Source: Pararoseomonas sp. SCSIO 73927
GTDB lineage: Bacteria; Pseudomonadota; Alphaproteobacteria; Acetobacterales; Acetobacteraceae
NCBI RefSeq assembly: GCF_037040815.1
Contig: NZ_CP146232.1
Span: 4,620,001-4,684,000 of the forward strand
Reading direction: 5' to 3'
DNA: 64,000 nt
Translations under genes and position numbers: made by a program
In this document: in pieces, positions 18,603 through 27,944 of the stretch
How the letters are laid out: each line of letters opens with the position of its first letter
How positions within the stretch are numbered: position 1 is the first letter of the stretch
Notes under the pieces: generated by a model
What the model saw: the letters and a program-made list of their open reading frames with translations, nothing else
Database searches by the model: none
What the model was told of the DNA's origin: nothing

Positions 18603-19490
18603 ATGAGCGGATCGCCCCACCTCGTCTTCGACCGCGCCCTGCTGCGCCGCCGGCGCGACCGCGCCGCCGCCACGCAGCACCGGGTTGCCCCGGTGCTGGA
18701 GGCCGCGGCGGAGCGGCTGCTGGACCGGCTGGACGACACGACCCGCCGCTTCGCCCGAGCGCTGGACATCGGTGGGCGCGGCATCGTGGCGCCGGTCCTG
18801 CGCGCCCGCGGGGTGGATCTCGTCGTCTCGATGGACCTCTCCCGACGCCAGGCGGCCGGCGCCGGAGGGCTGCCGGTGGCCGGGGACGAGGAGTGGCTGC
18901 CCTTCGCGCCGGGCGGCTTCGACCTCGTGGTCGCCAGCCTCTCGCTCCACTGGGTGAACGACCTGCCGGGAGCCCTGGCCCAGATCCGGCGCGCCATGGC
19001 CCCCGACGGGCTCTTCCTGGCCAGCCTGCCGGCGCTCGGCACGCTGCAGCCCCTGCGGGAGGCCCTGACCGCCGCGGATTCCGCCCTGCGCGGCGGCGCG
19101 GCGCCCCGCGTCTCGCCCTTCCCCGAGCTGCGGGACGGCGCGGCCCTCCTCCAGCGCGCGGGCTTCGCCCTGCCCGTGGCGGATCTGGAGGAGATCGCCC
19201 TCGCCTACCGGGACCCGCTCCTGCTGTTGCGTGACCTTCAGGCAGCCGGGGAGGGCAACGCCGTGCTCGCGCGCGACGGACGCGTGCCGCCCCGCGCGCT
19301 CTTCCCGACGGCGCTCGCCGCCCTGCCGGCCGGCCCGCAGGGCGTGCCGGCCACCCTCAGGCTGCTCACGCTGACGGGATGGAGCCCCGGCCCCGACCAG
19401 CCGAAGGCCGCGCGCCGGGGCAGCGCGACCGCCCGGCTCGCGGACGCTCTCGGCACGGTGGAGAGGAAGACGGGCGAGCGCCCCGGCTGA
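18603..19490 (+). CDS. BioC/NDUFAF5-like SAM-dependent methyltransferase
   Basis: A 295-aa protein starting MSGSPHLVFDRALLRRRRDRAA, typical of the alphaproteobacterial relatives of mitochondrial complex-I assembly factor NDUFAF5. The SAM loop is degenerate (ALDIGGRGIVAPVL near 52-65), followed by SLSLHWVNDLPGAL near 117, the family hallmark. NDUFAF5 hydroxylates an arginine in the NDUFS7 subunit; whether this bacterial version does so is unknown. Divergent from comF (122-nt gap). Ends in a hairpin that carries its stop codon in the loop. Confidence 0.82.
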   Translation: MSGSPHLVFDRALLRRRRDRAAATQHRVAPVLEAAAERLLDRLDDTTRRFARALDIGGRGIVAPVLRARGVDLVVSMDLSRRQAAGAGGLPVAGDEEWLPFAPGGFDLVVASLSLHWVNDLPGALAQIRRAMAPDGLFLASLPALGTLQPLREALTAADSALRGGAAPRVSPFPELRDGAALLQRAGFALPVADLEEIALAYRDPLLLLRDLQAAGEGNAVLARDGRVPPRALFPTALAALPAGPQGVPATLRLLTLTGWSPGPDQPKAARRGSATARLADALGTVERKTGERPG

Positions 19491-19501
19491 ACCGCCGGGG
19501 C
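19480..19501. terminator. Bidirectional hairpin with stop codon in loop
   Basis: A perfect 8-bp stem GCCCCGGC (19480-19487) with GCCGGGGC (19494-19501). The 6-nt loop TGAACC contains the methyltransferase TGA. It separates that gene from the convergent bcsD stop at 19506. Confidence 0.55.
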
Positions 19502-19505
19502 AGCC

Positions 19506-19943
19506 TCAGGCGCCGTAGCGGAGGACGAAGCGGTCCCGCTCCGCGCTGACGAGCTGCGCCTGAACCTCGGGCTCGGCGCCCGGCTGGGCCGCGATCCAGC
19601 CGGCGTGCAGGCCCTCGAGGACGGGGCCTATCCAGCCGCTCCCGCTGTCCTGCCCGGTTTCCAGCAGCGGCGCCGTCTCGTGCGTCAGCACAAGGGCCGG
19701 CCCGCTGGAGTCGAGCGCGATGGAGACGGTGCCCCAGCGCGGCTCGGACAGCCGTTCGTTGATCCGCGCCTCGAGCCCGGAGAGCGTGTCCTCCGGCGGG
19801 ATCGGCGAGAGCGCGGCCATTTGCGCGCCGATCGCGCGCAGCAGCACCGCGCGCTCCTCGGCGGGCATGTGCGCGTCCAGCGTGTCCAGCAGGGCGCGCA
19901 GGAAGGCCTCCCAGTCCGGACGGGAGTCGGCCTTGGCAGTCAT
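19506..19943 (-). CDS. bcsD: Cellulose synthase subunit D
   Basis: A 145-aa protein matching BcsD/AcsD of Komagataeibacter, a periplasmic ring-forming protein that aligns glucan chains into crystalline ribbons. Diagnostic blocks are ERAVLLRAIGAQMA near 30-43, RWGTVSIALD near 69 and GWIGPVLEGLHAGWIAAQPGA near 100-120; length is close to the 156 aa of the reference. ATG 19943 follows the bcsC stop by 16 nt, with GAGGAG upstream. It is the last gene of the cellulose operon. BcsD is restricted to type-I operons and is uncommon outside a few genera. Confidence 0.9.
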   Translation of the reverse strand: MTAKADSRPDWEAFLRALLDTLDAHMPAEERAVLLRAIGAQMAALSPIPPEDTLSGLEARINERLSEPRWGTVSIALDSSGPALVLTHETAPLLETGQDSGSGWIGPVLEGLHAGWIAAQPGAEPEVQAQLVSAERDRFVLRYGA

Positions 19944-19959
19944 CAGGCGCGTCGCCTCC

Positions 19960-22900
19960 TCACGGGTCAAAGCGGTAGCGGGCGTAGACAAGGGCCCGCC
20001 CCTCCTGGAAATCGGCGGACTTGTCGTAACGGCCCGAGAGGCCCACGCGCAGCGTGGGCGTGAGCGCGTACTCGAGATCACCCCGCACGCCCCAGACGAA
20101 GTTCGTAGAGCTCTGGCCGCCGTAGCGCGTGGCGACGCTGGTGTTTGTGGGGGCTGCGGCGGCCTGCTGCACCAGCAGGCTCTGGAGGGCGGGGTTGTCC
20201 GGGAAGACGGCCTCGCCCCGCTCCCGGAAGTAGCCCACGCCGACGCTGCCACCCAGGCGGTAGGCGAAGTTGCCGCGCCGCTCGCGCCAGTCCAGGGGAA
20301 CGGAGGCGGCGACATAGGTCTGCGGGCTGAAGTAGCCGCCGTGGCCGAGCGTGAAGTAGCGCAGGTTCTTCTGGTAGTCGAAGTAGAGAAGGTCCAGCCC
20401 CGTCACGAGCTCCTGCTCGGGGTTGCGGACGATGGCGTAGCTCACGCCGCCCTGCGCCTGCCAGCGCTGGTTGTCCGCCACGCCATTGCCGGTGATGTAG
20501 GAGTAGCCGCCGCCGGCATAGCCGCCGAACCGCCCGGGATAGTACTCCAGCTGCACGACGCCGGTGTTCCGCGTGACGCCGCCGAAGGTGTTCCCGCTCA
20601 GCGGGTCCCGCACGCCGCCCCAGGAGAGGATGCTGTCGGTCACTGAGCGCCGCTCGCCCCGCAGGCGGAGCTGCAGGTTCTCCGCCAGGCGCGGCGTCAC
20701 CTCCACGCCGCCGAGCACCGTGCTCTCCCGGAAGCCGAGCGGGGTGGAGCCGATGTCCACCGTCACCCCGCTCCGCGCGTAGGCGATACCGATGCTGGTG
20801 CCCGTGGCCGAGTTGTCGCGCGGCCGCAGCGCGGCAGCCTGGCCGGCGGCAATCGCAGCAGCCTGCTCACTGATCTGCTCGGAAGGGATGTCCGCGCCGA
20901 AGCCCGGCAGGGCCACGGCGCTTGTGCCGAAGCGCCGCGCGCGGTTCAGCGAGCTGCCGGCACTGCCGGAATCAAGGGTCACGGCCTGCACGCGGGCGCT
21001 CAGCTCGCCGCCGATGCCCGGCAGGGGCATCCCGGCCTCGACGCCGCCGCCGTACTCGCGCAGCCGCTCCAGGCCGCGCTCGCCGGTGCGGGAGCGGAAG
21101 GCGAAGTTGGGCACCACCCGCCCGGTCGTCTCCTGGTTCACCTCGGCCAGCTGCCGGCCGATCTCGCTGAGCAGCGGATCGTCGGACTCGCGCAGCTGGG
21201 TCGGCGTCACGCCGATCCGGGCAGCGCTCGCCGGGTTGGAGTCGAGCGGAACGAAGGAGGAGCCCTGCCCGTCCCCGGCCGTGGAGCCCGCCAGGACCGT
21301 GCGCCGGTAGGGCGCGGCGGCCCCGATCTGCGCGCGGCGCTGGTCGGCCGCGAGCTGCAGCGCCGTCTGCGCCCGGCGCCGATCCCCCGTGACGCGGGCG
21401 AGCCCGGCCTCCGCCATGGAGATGCGCGGGTCGCTGGCGTTCAGGAACCGCCCCTCGGCGACCAGTGCCTCGGCGGTGCTGACGTCCCGCCGCAGCAGCG
21501 CGGCCTCGGTCGCGCCGAGCCGGGCCTCCACGTTGCGCGGATCGCGCCGGAGAACCGCCTCGGCGATCCGCCCGGCCACGCGCGGATCGCGCGCGCCCTG
21601 GTAGATCCGCGGCGGTTCGGCCTCGATCGGCGCGGGCGGCGCCGCGGCGGCAAGGCGCGGCCCGGCAGGCCCGCCCAACGCCACCACCTGCCGGCGCTGC
21701 GCCGGCGAGACGCCGGCATCGGCCGCGAGCGGCATCAAGAGCTCCGCGCCCTCGCGCGTCAGGCCGGCATCGGCCATGGCCCCGGCCAGCGCGATCCGGG
21801 TTGCGGCGTCGCCCCCGCGGTTCCCGGCCAGCGCCAGGCGCGCCGCCTCCGCCGCGCCGTCGCGGTCTCCCGCGCGCAGCAGACCGCGCAGGGCCAGCAG
21901 CGCGGCCTCCCCGGTGGGGTCGGGCCGGCCCGCCATGGCGAGGAGCGCGGCGCGCTGCCCCGCCGGATCGAGGGACAGCGCCGATGCGACCTCCACCTGC
22001 CAGCGGAGGGATCGGAGGAGACGGGTCCCGGTCGGGCCGCGCACCCGGTCCGGCACGCGGTCCAGGAGACGCATGGCATCGGCGACGCGCCCCTCATCCG
22101 AGGCGAAGAGGGCGGCGGCGAGCACGACCTCCGGCGCCGGGCTGGCGGGCAGGCCGCCTTCCAGCAACGCCCGCCCTTCTGCCCCGCGCCCCTGACGGGC
22201 GAGAAGCCGGGCGAGGTCGAGCCTCGCCCAGGGGGTGGTCGAGGCCTCCGCGGCCTTTCGCAGCAGCGCGACCGCGGCCTCGGGGTCCTCGGTGCGCGCC
22301 GCCTCGGCCCGCAGCGCCTCGGCGCGCGGCGAGGCCTCGGTGGCAGCCCGCCGGCCGAGCGCGTCGGCCTCGGCGATCCGATTGGCGCGGCGCAGCGTCT
22401 CCAGCAGCCCATCGCGGGCGGTGGGCAGGGCGGGGCGGCGCAGCTGGGCGCCGCGGAAGCGGAACTCGGCCTCCGCGAGGTCGCCGGCGCGCAGGGCCAT
22501 CTCGCCCAGCAGGGCCTCGGCCTCCGCGCGGTCCATCGCCTCGCGCCGGCTCGCGCGCAGCAGCACCGCCTCGGCGCGCTCCGCTTCGCCGCGCCCGAGA
22601 TAGCGCCGCGCCGCGGCCAGCTCCGCCGCGAAGGCGGCCTCCTCGAGCGGGGCGGCCCAGCGGCGCGCCTCCACCGGGGACACGGCGGCGGCGCGGCCGA
22701 GAAGCCCGGCGGCCTCGTCGGCCCGCCCCTGCCGCAGGCGGATCACGCCGAGCCCGCCCAGCGCGGCGGCATCCGCGGGATCCCGGGCCAGGGCGGCCTC
22801 GAAGGCGCGCGCGGCCCGCGCCGGATCGCCGGTCTCCATGGCCTGCTGGCCGGCCTCGCGCGCCTGCGCGACGACGGCCGGCGCGGACCGCTCCCGCACA

Positions 22901-23238
22901 AGGTTCAGGGCCGCCTCGACCTTCGCGATCCTGGCGTCGTCCGGCGCGGCCCCGCGGAGCCGCCCGAGAAGGTCCTGCGCGGTCGCGGGCTGGCCTAGTT
23001 CCACCTGGAGCAGGGCCGCGGCTGCCAGCACATCCGGGTTCGAGGGTTGGGAGGCCAGGGCCCGGTCCAGCGCGGCGACCGCCCGCGAGGGCTGCCCCTG
23101 CGCGCGCCAGTAGCCGGCCTGCTCCATCAGCGCCTGTACCCCGGTGGCCTGCGCCAGTGCGGGCACCGCGGCCAGCGGGGCCGCCGTCACGGCCGCCGTC
23201 GCGGCCGCGGCGAGGAGGCGATGGCGAAGCGAGGTCAT
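19960..23238 (-). CDS. bcsC: Cellulose synthase outer-membrane exporter (TPR and beta-barrel)
   Basis: A 1092-aa secreted protein. Signal peptide at 1-30 (ends AVPALAQ), then a long alpha-helical TPR solenoid to about 600 that spans the periplasm, then a linker and a C-terminal 16-strand-type porin barrel (about 750-1092) ending ALVYARYRFDP with the aromatic-rich outer-membrane terminus. It carries the nascent glucan out of the cell. Slightly shorter than most BcsC proteins (1150-1300 aa). Its ATG overlaps the bcsAB stop (ATGA, 23238-23235), so the two are translationally coupled. Confidence 0.93.
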   Translation of the reverse strand: MTSLRHRLLAAAATAAVTAAPLAAVPALAQATGVQALMEQAGYWRAQGQPSRAVAALDRALASQPSNPDVLAAAALLQVELGQPATAQDLLGRLRGAAPDDARIAKVEAALNLVRERSAPAVVAQAREAGQQAMETGDPARAARAFEAALARDPADAAALGGLGVIRLRQGRADEAAGLLGRAAAVSPVEARRWAAPLEEAAFAAELAAARRYLGRGEAERAEAVLLRASRREAMDRAEAEALLGEMALRAGDLAEAEFRFRGAQLRRPALPTARDGLLETLRRANRIAEADALGRRAATEASPRAEALRAEAARTEDPEAAVALLRKAAEASTTPWARLDLARLLARQGRGAEGRALLEGGLPASPAPEVVLAAALFASDEGRVADAMRLLDRVPDRVRGPTGTRLLRSLRWQVEVASALSLDPAGQRAALLAMAGRPDPTGEAALLALRGLLRAGDRDGAAEAARLALAGNRGGDAATRIALAGAMADAGLTREGAELLMPLAADAGVSPAQRRQVVALGGPAGPRLAAAAPPAPIEAEPPRIYQGARDPRVAGRIAEAVLRRDPRNVEARLGATEAALLRRDVSTAEALVAEGRFLNASDPRISMAEAGLARVTGDRRRAQTALQLAADQRRAQIGAAAPYRRTVLAGSTAGDGQGSSFVPLDSNPASAARIGVTPTQLRESDDPLLSEIGRQLAEVNQETTGRVVPNFAFRSRTGERGLERLREYGGGVEAGMPLPGIGGELSARVQAVTLDSGSAGSSLNRARRFGTSAVALPGFGADIPSEQISEQAAAIAAGQAAALRPRDNSATGTSIGIAYARSGVTVDIGSTPLGFRESTVLGGVEVTPRLAENLQLRLRGERRSVTDSILSWGGVRDPLSGNTFGGVTRNTGVVQLEYYPGRFGGYAGGGYSYITGNGVADNQRWQAQGGVSYAIVRNPEQELVTGLDLLYFDYQKNLRYFTLGHGGYFSPQTYVAASVPLDWRERRGNFAYRLGGSVGVGYFRERGEAVFPDNPALQSLLVQQAAAAPTNTSVATRYGGQSSTNFVWGVRGDLEYALTPTLRVGLSGRYDKSADFQEGRALVYARYRFDP

Positions 23239-26200
23239 GTCCGGATCCTCAGCCGGCGGATCGCCCGGCGGCGCAGCGCCCAGTAGAGCGGGATGGCGAT
23301 GATCAGCGCCGCCACCACCAGCAGGCCGAGCATCAGGTCCGGCCGGGTGGTCAGGTAGCGCTGCGGCAGCAGGGTGATGGGCAGGCTGCCCACCCCGTAG
23401 TTGCGCGACACCTTGAAGGCCTCCACGCGGCCGTTGGTGATCGTGGCCACGTCGCCCTGGATGCGCGGTTGCTGGTCGGGATCGCGCAGCGCGCCGAGCA
23501 TCGCCTCCATCCCCTGCGGGCTGGAGCCGGTGAGGGCGACGACGGAGCGATCACCGTTCAGCGGGCTCTGGAAGCCGATCAGCAGGCCGCTCCCCTCCCC
23601 GCCCTGGCCGCCCAGCGTCGCCGTCAGCCGCTCCCGCTCGAGCCGGCGGTCATCGGAGATGAAGATGTTGCGGAAGCCCTCCAGCGCGTCCGGCAGCGCC
23701 ACCGTCACGCGGTTGCCGTCCACCGTGATGGGCCCGTCGCGCAGCAGCTGGGCCAGCGCCGGCTGCCGGTTGAGCGGCCCGATGACCATCAGGTCGCGGT
23801 CGCGCACCGCCTCCAGCCCGCCCGGCCGCGCCACGTCGATCCGGGTGGCCGGGTAGCCGACGATGGCCGCGATCCGCCCGATGAGGTTCAGCGCGGAGGA
23901 AACCTCCAGCGCCGAGGCGCGGTCCGGCAGGACCACCGCCGTCGTCGAGAGGTCGGCCATCCTCGTGTAGGGGAAGCCCGAGCCCACGAAGTAGGCGAGG
24001 TTCGGCAGCTCCGTGAAGCGGTAGGCGGCGGAGAGGTCGATCGTGCTGTCCGGATCGATCGAGGAGCGGATGTCGCCCGGCACGCTCACGCAGTCGCCGC
24101 GGTGCAGCGGGCGCAGGTCGAAGCGGAACTGCAGCTCGTTCAGGCCGAAGACGAGGTAGGGCGGCAGGCCGAAGGTCCCCTCGCCCCGCTCGGAGCCGGT
24201 GCTGCCGACGGTGCGGTACACCCAGTTCCAGGGCCAGCCCGGATCGCCCTCACGCAGTGGGAAGGACTTCAGGTAGACGTCGTTCAGCGCCGCATCGAGG
24301 CGGGAGACGGCGAGGTCCAGGATCGGGCCCGGCGGGGCGCGGAACCGCACATCCACCGGCAGGTTGCGGTCGCGGAAGGTGTAGAGGTCCGGCGCCGTGC
24401 GGAAGGGAATGGAGACCGGGCCCGGCGCGTAGCCGTAGGACTGCAGTTCCGCCGGGTCCACCAGCTCGCCGAAGCGCACGGGGCGGTCGTTGCGGATCCA
24501 GCGCGGCGCGTCGTAAGGCTCGCGGGCCGGCAGGTTCTGCACCTGCACGGTCGCCGTCTCGCCCGAGAGGCCCTCCTTCGCGGTGGCCAGCACCTGCGCG
24601 GCGGTCGCCGCCTCGGCGCCGGACCGGCCGCCGACGAGCAGCAGCACGGAGTTCTGGTCGTTCGGGTTCGGCAGGATAGCGAGCGTCGGCCCGTCCATGC
24701 GCGGCAGCGTCAGCCCGGGAACCGAGTCCGACCCCGTCGCGATGACGATGGCGTTGCCCCGCGCCGGCAGCACGGCGCTGACGGGGAAGCTGGAGCCGCG
24801 GTAGTCCGCCTGCACGGCGAACCAGGAGGAGGCGACGAGCGCCGCCCGCACCGCGTCGTTCCCCGCGCCCTCGGCCATCACCACCGGCAGCACCAGCGGC
24901 TCGCGCAGCAGGCGCGGGTCGAAGAAGGGCTCCGGCAGGCGGGCCAGGTCGCGGTTCAGCGGCAGCCGCTCCAGCGTGAGCTGAAGGGTGGAAAGGTCGG
25001 AGACCGTGGACCAGAGCAGGCCGGAGAGCGGGTCGTTGCACTCCACCGCGTAGCGGCCGGTGAAGCGGAAGTTCAGCCGGTTGCTGTCCGCGAAGAACAC
25101 GGGGTTGATCTGGAACTCCACCGGGCCGAAGGCCGGGCGGGCGCGGTCGGGGGTGATGGTGCCGACGAACTGCTCGTTGATGGTGATCGCGATCTGCGAC
25201 AGCTCGGGAATCAGCGCCGGGCTGGTGGCGCCCTGCAACGTCAGCCTCGCGCCCGTCACCACCTCGTCCGAGCGGATGCCGAACAGGATGCCCTGCAGGT
25301 CGGCCAGGCCGCGCAGCTGCATGGGGCTGCGCAGGCCGAGCTGCCGCAGCGTCCGTGTCTCCGTGCGGGAGCCGACGCCGGGCGTCGTCTCCCCGCCGAA
25401 GGTCACGGGGGCGGAAGGGGCGACCTGCGCCGGCGTCAGGGAAGCCGAAGGCGCCGCGGCCGGGGGAGCCGAGAGGGGCGGCGCCGCGGCGGGCGCAACC
25501 GGGGAAGGCGCGTACTGCGGCACGGGCGCCGTCGCGCTCGGGGCCGGCTGGATCGGCACGGGCGGGGTGGGCGAGAAGGCCGGCGGAGCGGCGGGCGCGG
25601 CGGACGGGGCGGCAGGGCCCCCGCCCGGCAGCGGCGGCGGAGTGAAGCTGCCCTGGGCCGCCGTCTGGGCCGTCGCCGTCACAGGCAGGCCCAGCCCGAG
25701 GACGAGCAGGACGGCCGCGGAGCGGCGCGCGCGCTCCGCGGCACGGCGGGAGGCGGCCTCCGCGCCGCGGCCCGGCTGGGGCACGGCCGGAGCGGCGGGC
25801 CGGGGCGCGCCAGCGCGCGCCGCGCGGGCAGCCGCCTGGCGACGGGCCCGGCGGGCGCGCAGCGAGAACTGGCTGTCGCCGCGGAACAGGCCGCCGATGC
25901 TGCGGACCACCTCGCCGAGGGAGCGCATCGGCCGGTCGTGGCGGACGTCGTCCCAGTCCACCCAGGCGTCGGCGCGGCCGAGAACCACACGGGTAATGTT
26001 GCCCTCGTCACGGGCGTCCTGCGGCATGAAGCGCATCTGCAGGCGGTCGTTCTGCCACCGCAGCACCTCGGCGGGGATGGCGACGCGTTCCGGACCCAAG
26101 TCGATCTCCAGTGTCACAAGCACGTTCTCCGAGAGGCCGTCCGGCCGCGGCGCGGCCACGGCCACGCCACCGAGGGAAAGATCCAGCGTCTCGCCGGGCA

Positions 26201-27944
26201 CGAGCCGACCGTCCGGGAGCACGACGCTCACCGGCATGATGGCGCCGACGCGAGCGCGCTCGCGCACCTGGCGCCGTTCGCGCCCCACGGCCAGGCCCGC
26301 CAGCACCGTCAGCAGCGAGAGCACGACCCAGACGCTGTTGAGGGCATAGGCCTGGAAGTCCAGGCTCTCGGGCGGGTTCGCGGCCATGCCGTAGATGCCG
26401 GACAGCAGGCCAAGCACGAGGATAATGGCGAGGATGAAGTTCGGCCCCGTCGCGCGGAAGTCGAAGTAGCCCTCCTCCAGCGTGCCGCCCTTGTCCGTCA
26501 CGTTGAACTTGCCGCGCTTGGGGTCCAGCAGCGTCGTCATCACGACGGGCAGGAGGTAGAGCGCCAGCACCGTCTCGTAGATCTCGGACCAGAAGGAGTG
26601 GCGCACCCGCGCCTGCAGCTTCGAGTTGGTGAGCACCGCGTGCACCACGTGCGGCCCCGCATAGGCGATGATGGCCAGCGGGGAGGCCGCGATGATGTTC
26701 TGCCCGAAGAGCAGGAAGGCGAGCGGCGCGGTGAGGAAGATGAAGCGCGGCACCGGGAAGAGGAAGTGCCACATGGAGGCGACGTAGCAGAGCCGCTGCG
26801 TCAGGTTCAGCCCCGGCCCGAGCAGCGGGTTCTCGATCCGGAAGATCTGCACCATGCCGCGCGCCCAGCGCATGCGCTGGCCGATATGCGCGATCAGGCG
26901 GTCCGTCGCGAGCCCTGCCGCCAGCGGCAGGCGGAGATAAGCGGTGCGCCAGCCCAGGCGCTGCATCTTGAGGGAGGCGTGGCAGTCCTCCGTCACCGTC
27001 TCGGTCGGCACGCCGCCGATCTGCTCCAGCGCCGTGCGCCGGATCACGGCGCAGGAGCCGCAGAAGAAGGCCGCGTTCCAGAGGTCGTTGCCCTGCTGGA
27101 TCAGGCCGTAGAAGAGCAGGCCCTCGTTCGGCACGCGCGTGCCGGAGGCGAGGTTACGCTCGAAGGGATCGGGCGAGTAGAAGTGGTGCGGCGTCTGCAC
27201 CATCGCCAGCCCGGCGTCGCGCATCAGCCAGCCCATGGTCATCTGCAGGAAGGCGCGCGTCGCCACGTGGTCGCAGTCGAAGATCAGCATGTACTCGGCG
27301 TCCGTGCGGGACAGCGCGTGGTTGATGTTGCCGGCCTTCGCGCCCTTGTTGTCCGGGCGGATCATGTAGCCGCAGCCGACCATCTCGCAGAAGGCGCGGA
27401 ACTCCTCGCGCCGGCCGTCGTCCAGCAGCACCACGTTCATCTTGTGGCGCGGCCAGTCCATCGCCAGCGCCGCGTAGATGGTGGGCTTCACCACGTCCAG
27501 CGGCTCGTTGTAGGTCGGGATGAAGACGTCGACGGTCGGCCACTCCTCCGGGTCGTCCGGCAGCGGCGCCGGGCGGCGGTCGAGCGGCCAGAGCGACTGC
27601 AGGTAGGAGAGCAGCAGCGCGACGACGGCGTAGATCTCGGCCAGCAGCAGGCCGGTGCCGAGGAAGGTCGAGAAGAAGTTCGTGTAGTCCAGCGTGTCCG
27701 TGATCCGCCAGTAGATATAGCGGGACGAGATCACGCCGGAGAGCAGCGCCAGGAAGACGAGCGAGCCCTTCCCCGGAACCAGTCCGCAGATCACGAAGAC
27801 CAGCAGGCCGCCGACGGCAACCCAGGCCTGCTGCTCCGCCTCAAGCGGCGCGACGATGAAGGGCAGAGCGATGATGAAGCCGAGCAGCACGGCGATCCGC
27901 GCCAGCCAAGCACTCCCGCCCAGCGCGCGCCTGAAACCTCTCAT
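23235..27944 (-). CDS. bcsAB: Fused cellulose synthase catalytic and periplasmic subunits (BcsA-BcsB)
   Basis: A 1569-aa fusion as in Komagataeibacter AcsAB (about 1550 aa). The BcsA half has N-terminal membrane helices, then the GT2 domain with LDDGRREEF near 172, FDCDH near 221, TEDCHAS near 317 and the processivity motif QRMRW near 354, more membrane helices, and a cytoplasmic PilZ domain (from about 556, RERRQVRER then DLSLGG) that binds cyclic-di-GMP. A secretion-type hydrophobic segment near 742 followed by a Pro/Ala linker begins the periplasmic BcsB half, which ends in a single membrane anchor. Synthesises beta-1,4-glucan from UDP-glucose. Start ATGA overlaps the bcsQ stop. Confidence 0.96.
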   Translation of the reverse strand: MRGFRRALGGSAWLARIAVLLGFIIALPFIVAPLEAEQQAWVAVGGLLVFVICGLVPGKGSLVFLALLSGVISSRYIYWRITDTLDYTNFFSTFLGTGLLLAEIYAVVALLLSYLQSLWPLDRRPAPLPDDPEEWPTVDVFIPTYNEPLDVVKPTIYAALAMDWPRHKMNVVLLDDGRREEFRAFCEMVGCGYMIRPDNKGAKAGNINHALSRTDAEYMLIFDCDHVATRAFLQMTMGWLMRDAGLAMVQTPHHFYSPDPFERNLASGTRVPNEGLLFYGLIQQGNDLWNAAFFCGSCAVIRRTALEQIGGVPTETVTEDCHASLKMQRLGWRTAYLRLPLAAGLATDRLIAHIGQRMRWARGMVQIFRIENPLLGPGLNLTQRLCYVASMWHFLFPVPRFIFLTAPLAFLLFGQNIIAASPLAIIAYAGPHVVHAVLTNSKLQARVRHSFWSEIYETVLALYLLPVVMTTLLDPKRGKFNVTDKGGTLEEGYFDFRATGPNFILAIILVLGLLSGIYGMAANPPESLDFQAYALNSVWVVLSLLTVLAGLAVGRERRQVRERARVGAIMPVSVVLPDGRLVPGETLDLSLGGVAVAAPRPDGLSENVLVTLEIDLGPERVAIPAEVLRWQNDRLQMRFMPQDARDEGNITRVVLGRADAWVDWDDVRHDRPMRSLGEVVRSIGGLFRGDSQFSLRARRARRQAAARAARAGAPRPAAPAVPQPGRGAEAASRRAAERARRSAAVLLVLGLGLPVTATAQTAAQGSFTPPPLPGGGPAAPSAAPAAPPAFSPTPPVPIQPAPSATAPVPQYAPSPVAPAAAPPLSAPPAAAPSASLTPAQVAPSAPVTFGGETTPGVGSRTETRTLRQLGLRSPMQLRGLADLQGILFGIRSDEVVTGARLTLQGATSPALIPELSQIAITINEQFVGTITPDRARPAFGPVEFQINPVFFADSNRLNFRFTGRYAVECNDPLSGLLWSTVSDLSTLQLTLERLPLNRDLARLPEPFFDPRLLREPLVLPVVMAEGAGNDAVRAALVASSWFAVQADYRGSSFPVSAVLPARGNAIVIATGSDSVPGLTLPRMDGPTLAILPNPNDQNSVLLLVGGRSGAEAATAAQVLATAKEGLSGETATVQVQNLPAREPYDAPRWIRNDRPVRFGELVDPAELQSYGYAPGPVSIPFRTAPDLYTFRDRNLPVDVRFRAPPGPILDLAVSRLDAALNDVYLKSFPLREGDPGWPWNWVYRTVGSTGSERGEGTFGLPPYLVFGLNELQFRFDLRPLHRGDCVSVPGDIRSSIDPDSTIDLSAAYRFTELPNLAYFVGSGFPYTRMADLSTTAVVLPDRASALEVSSALNLIGRIAAIVGYPATRIDVARPGGLEAVRDRDLMVIGPLNRQPALAQLLRDGPITVDGNRVTVALPDALEGFRNIFISDDRRLERERLTATLGGQGGEGSGLLIGFQSPLNGDRSVVALTGSSPQGMEAMLGALRDPDQQPRIQGDVATITNGRVEAFKVSRNYGVGSLPITLLPQRYLTTRPDLMLGLLVVAALIIAIPLYWALRRRAIRRLRIRT

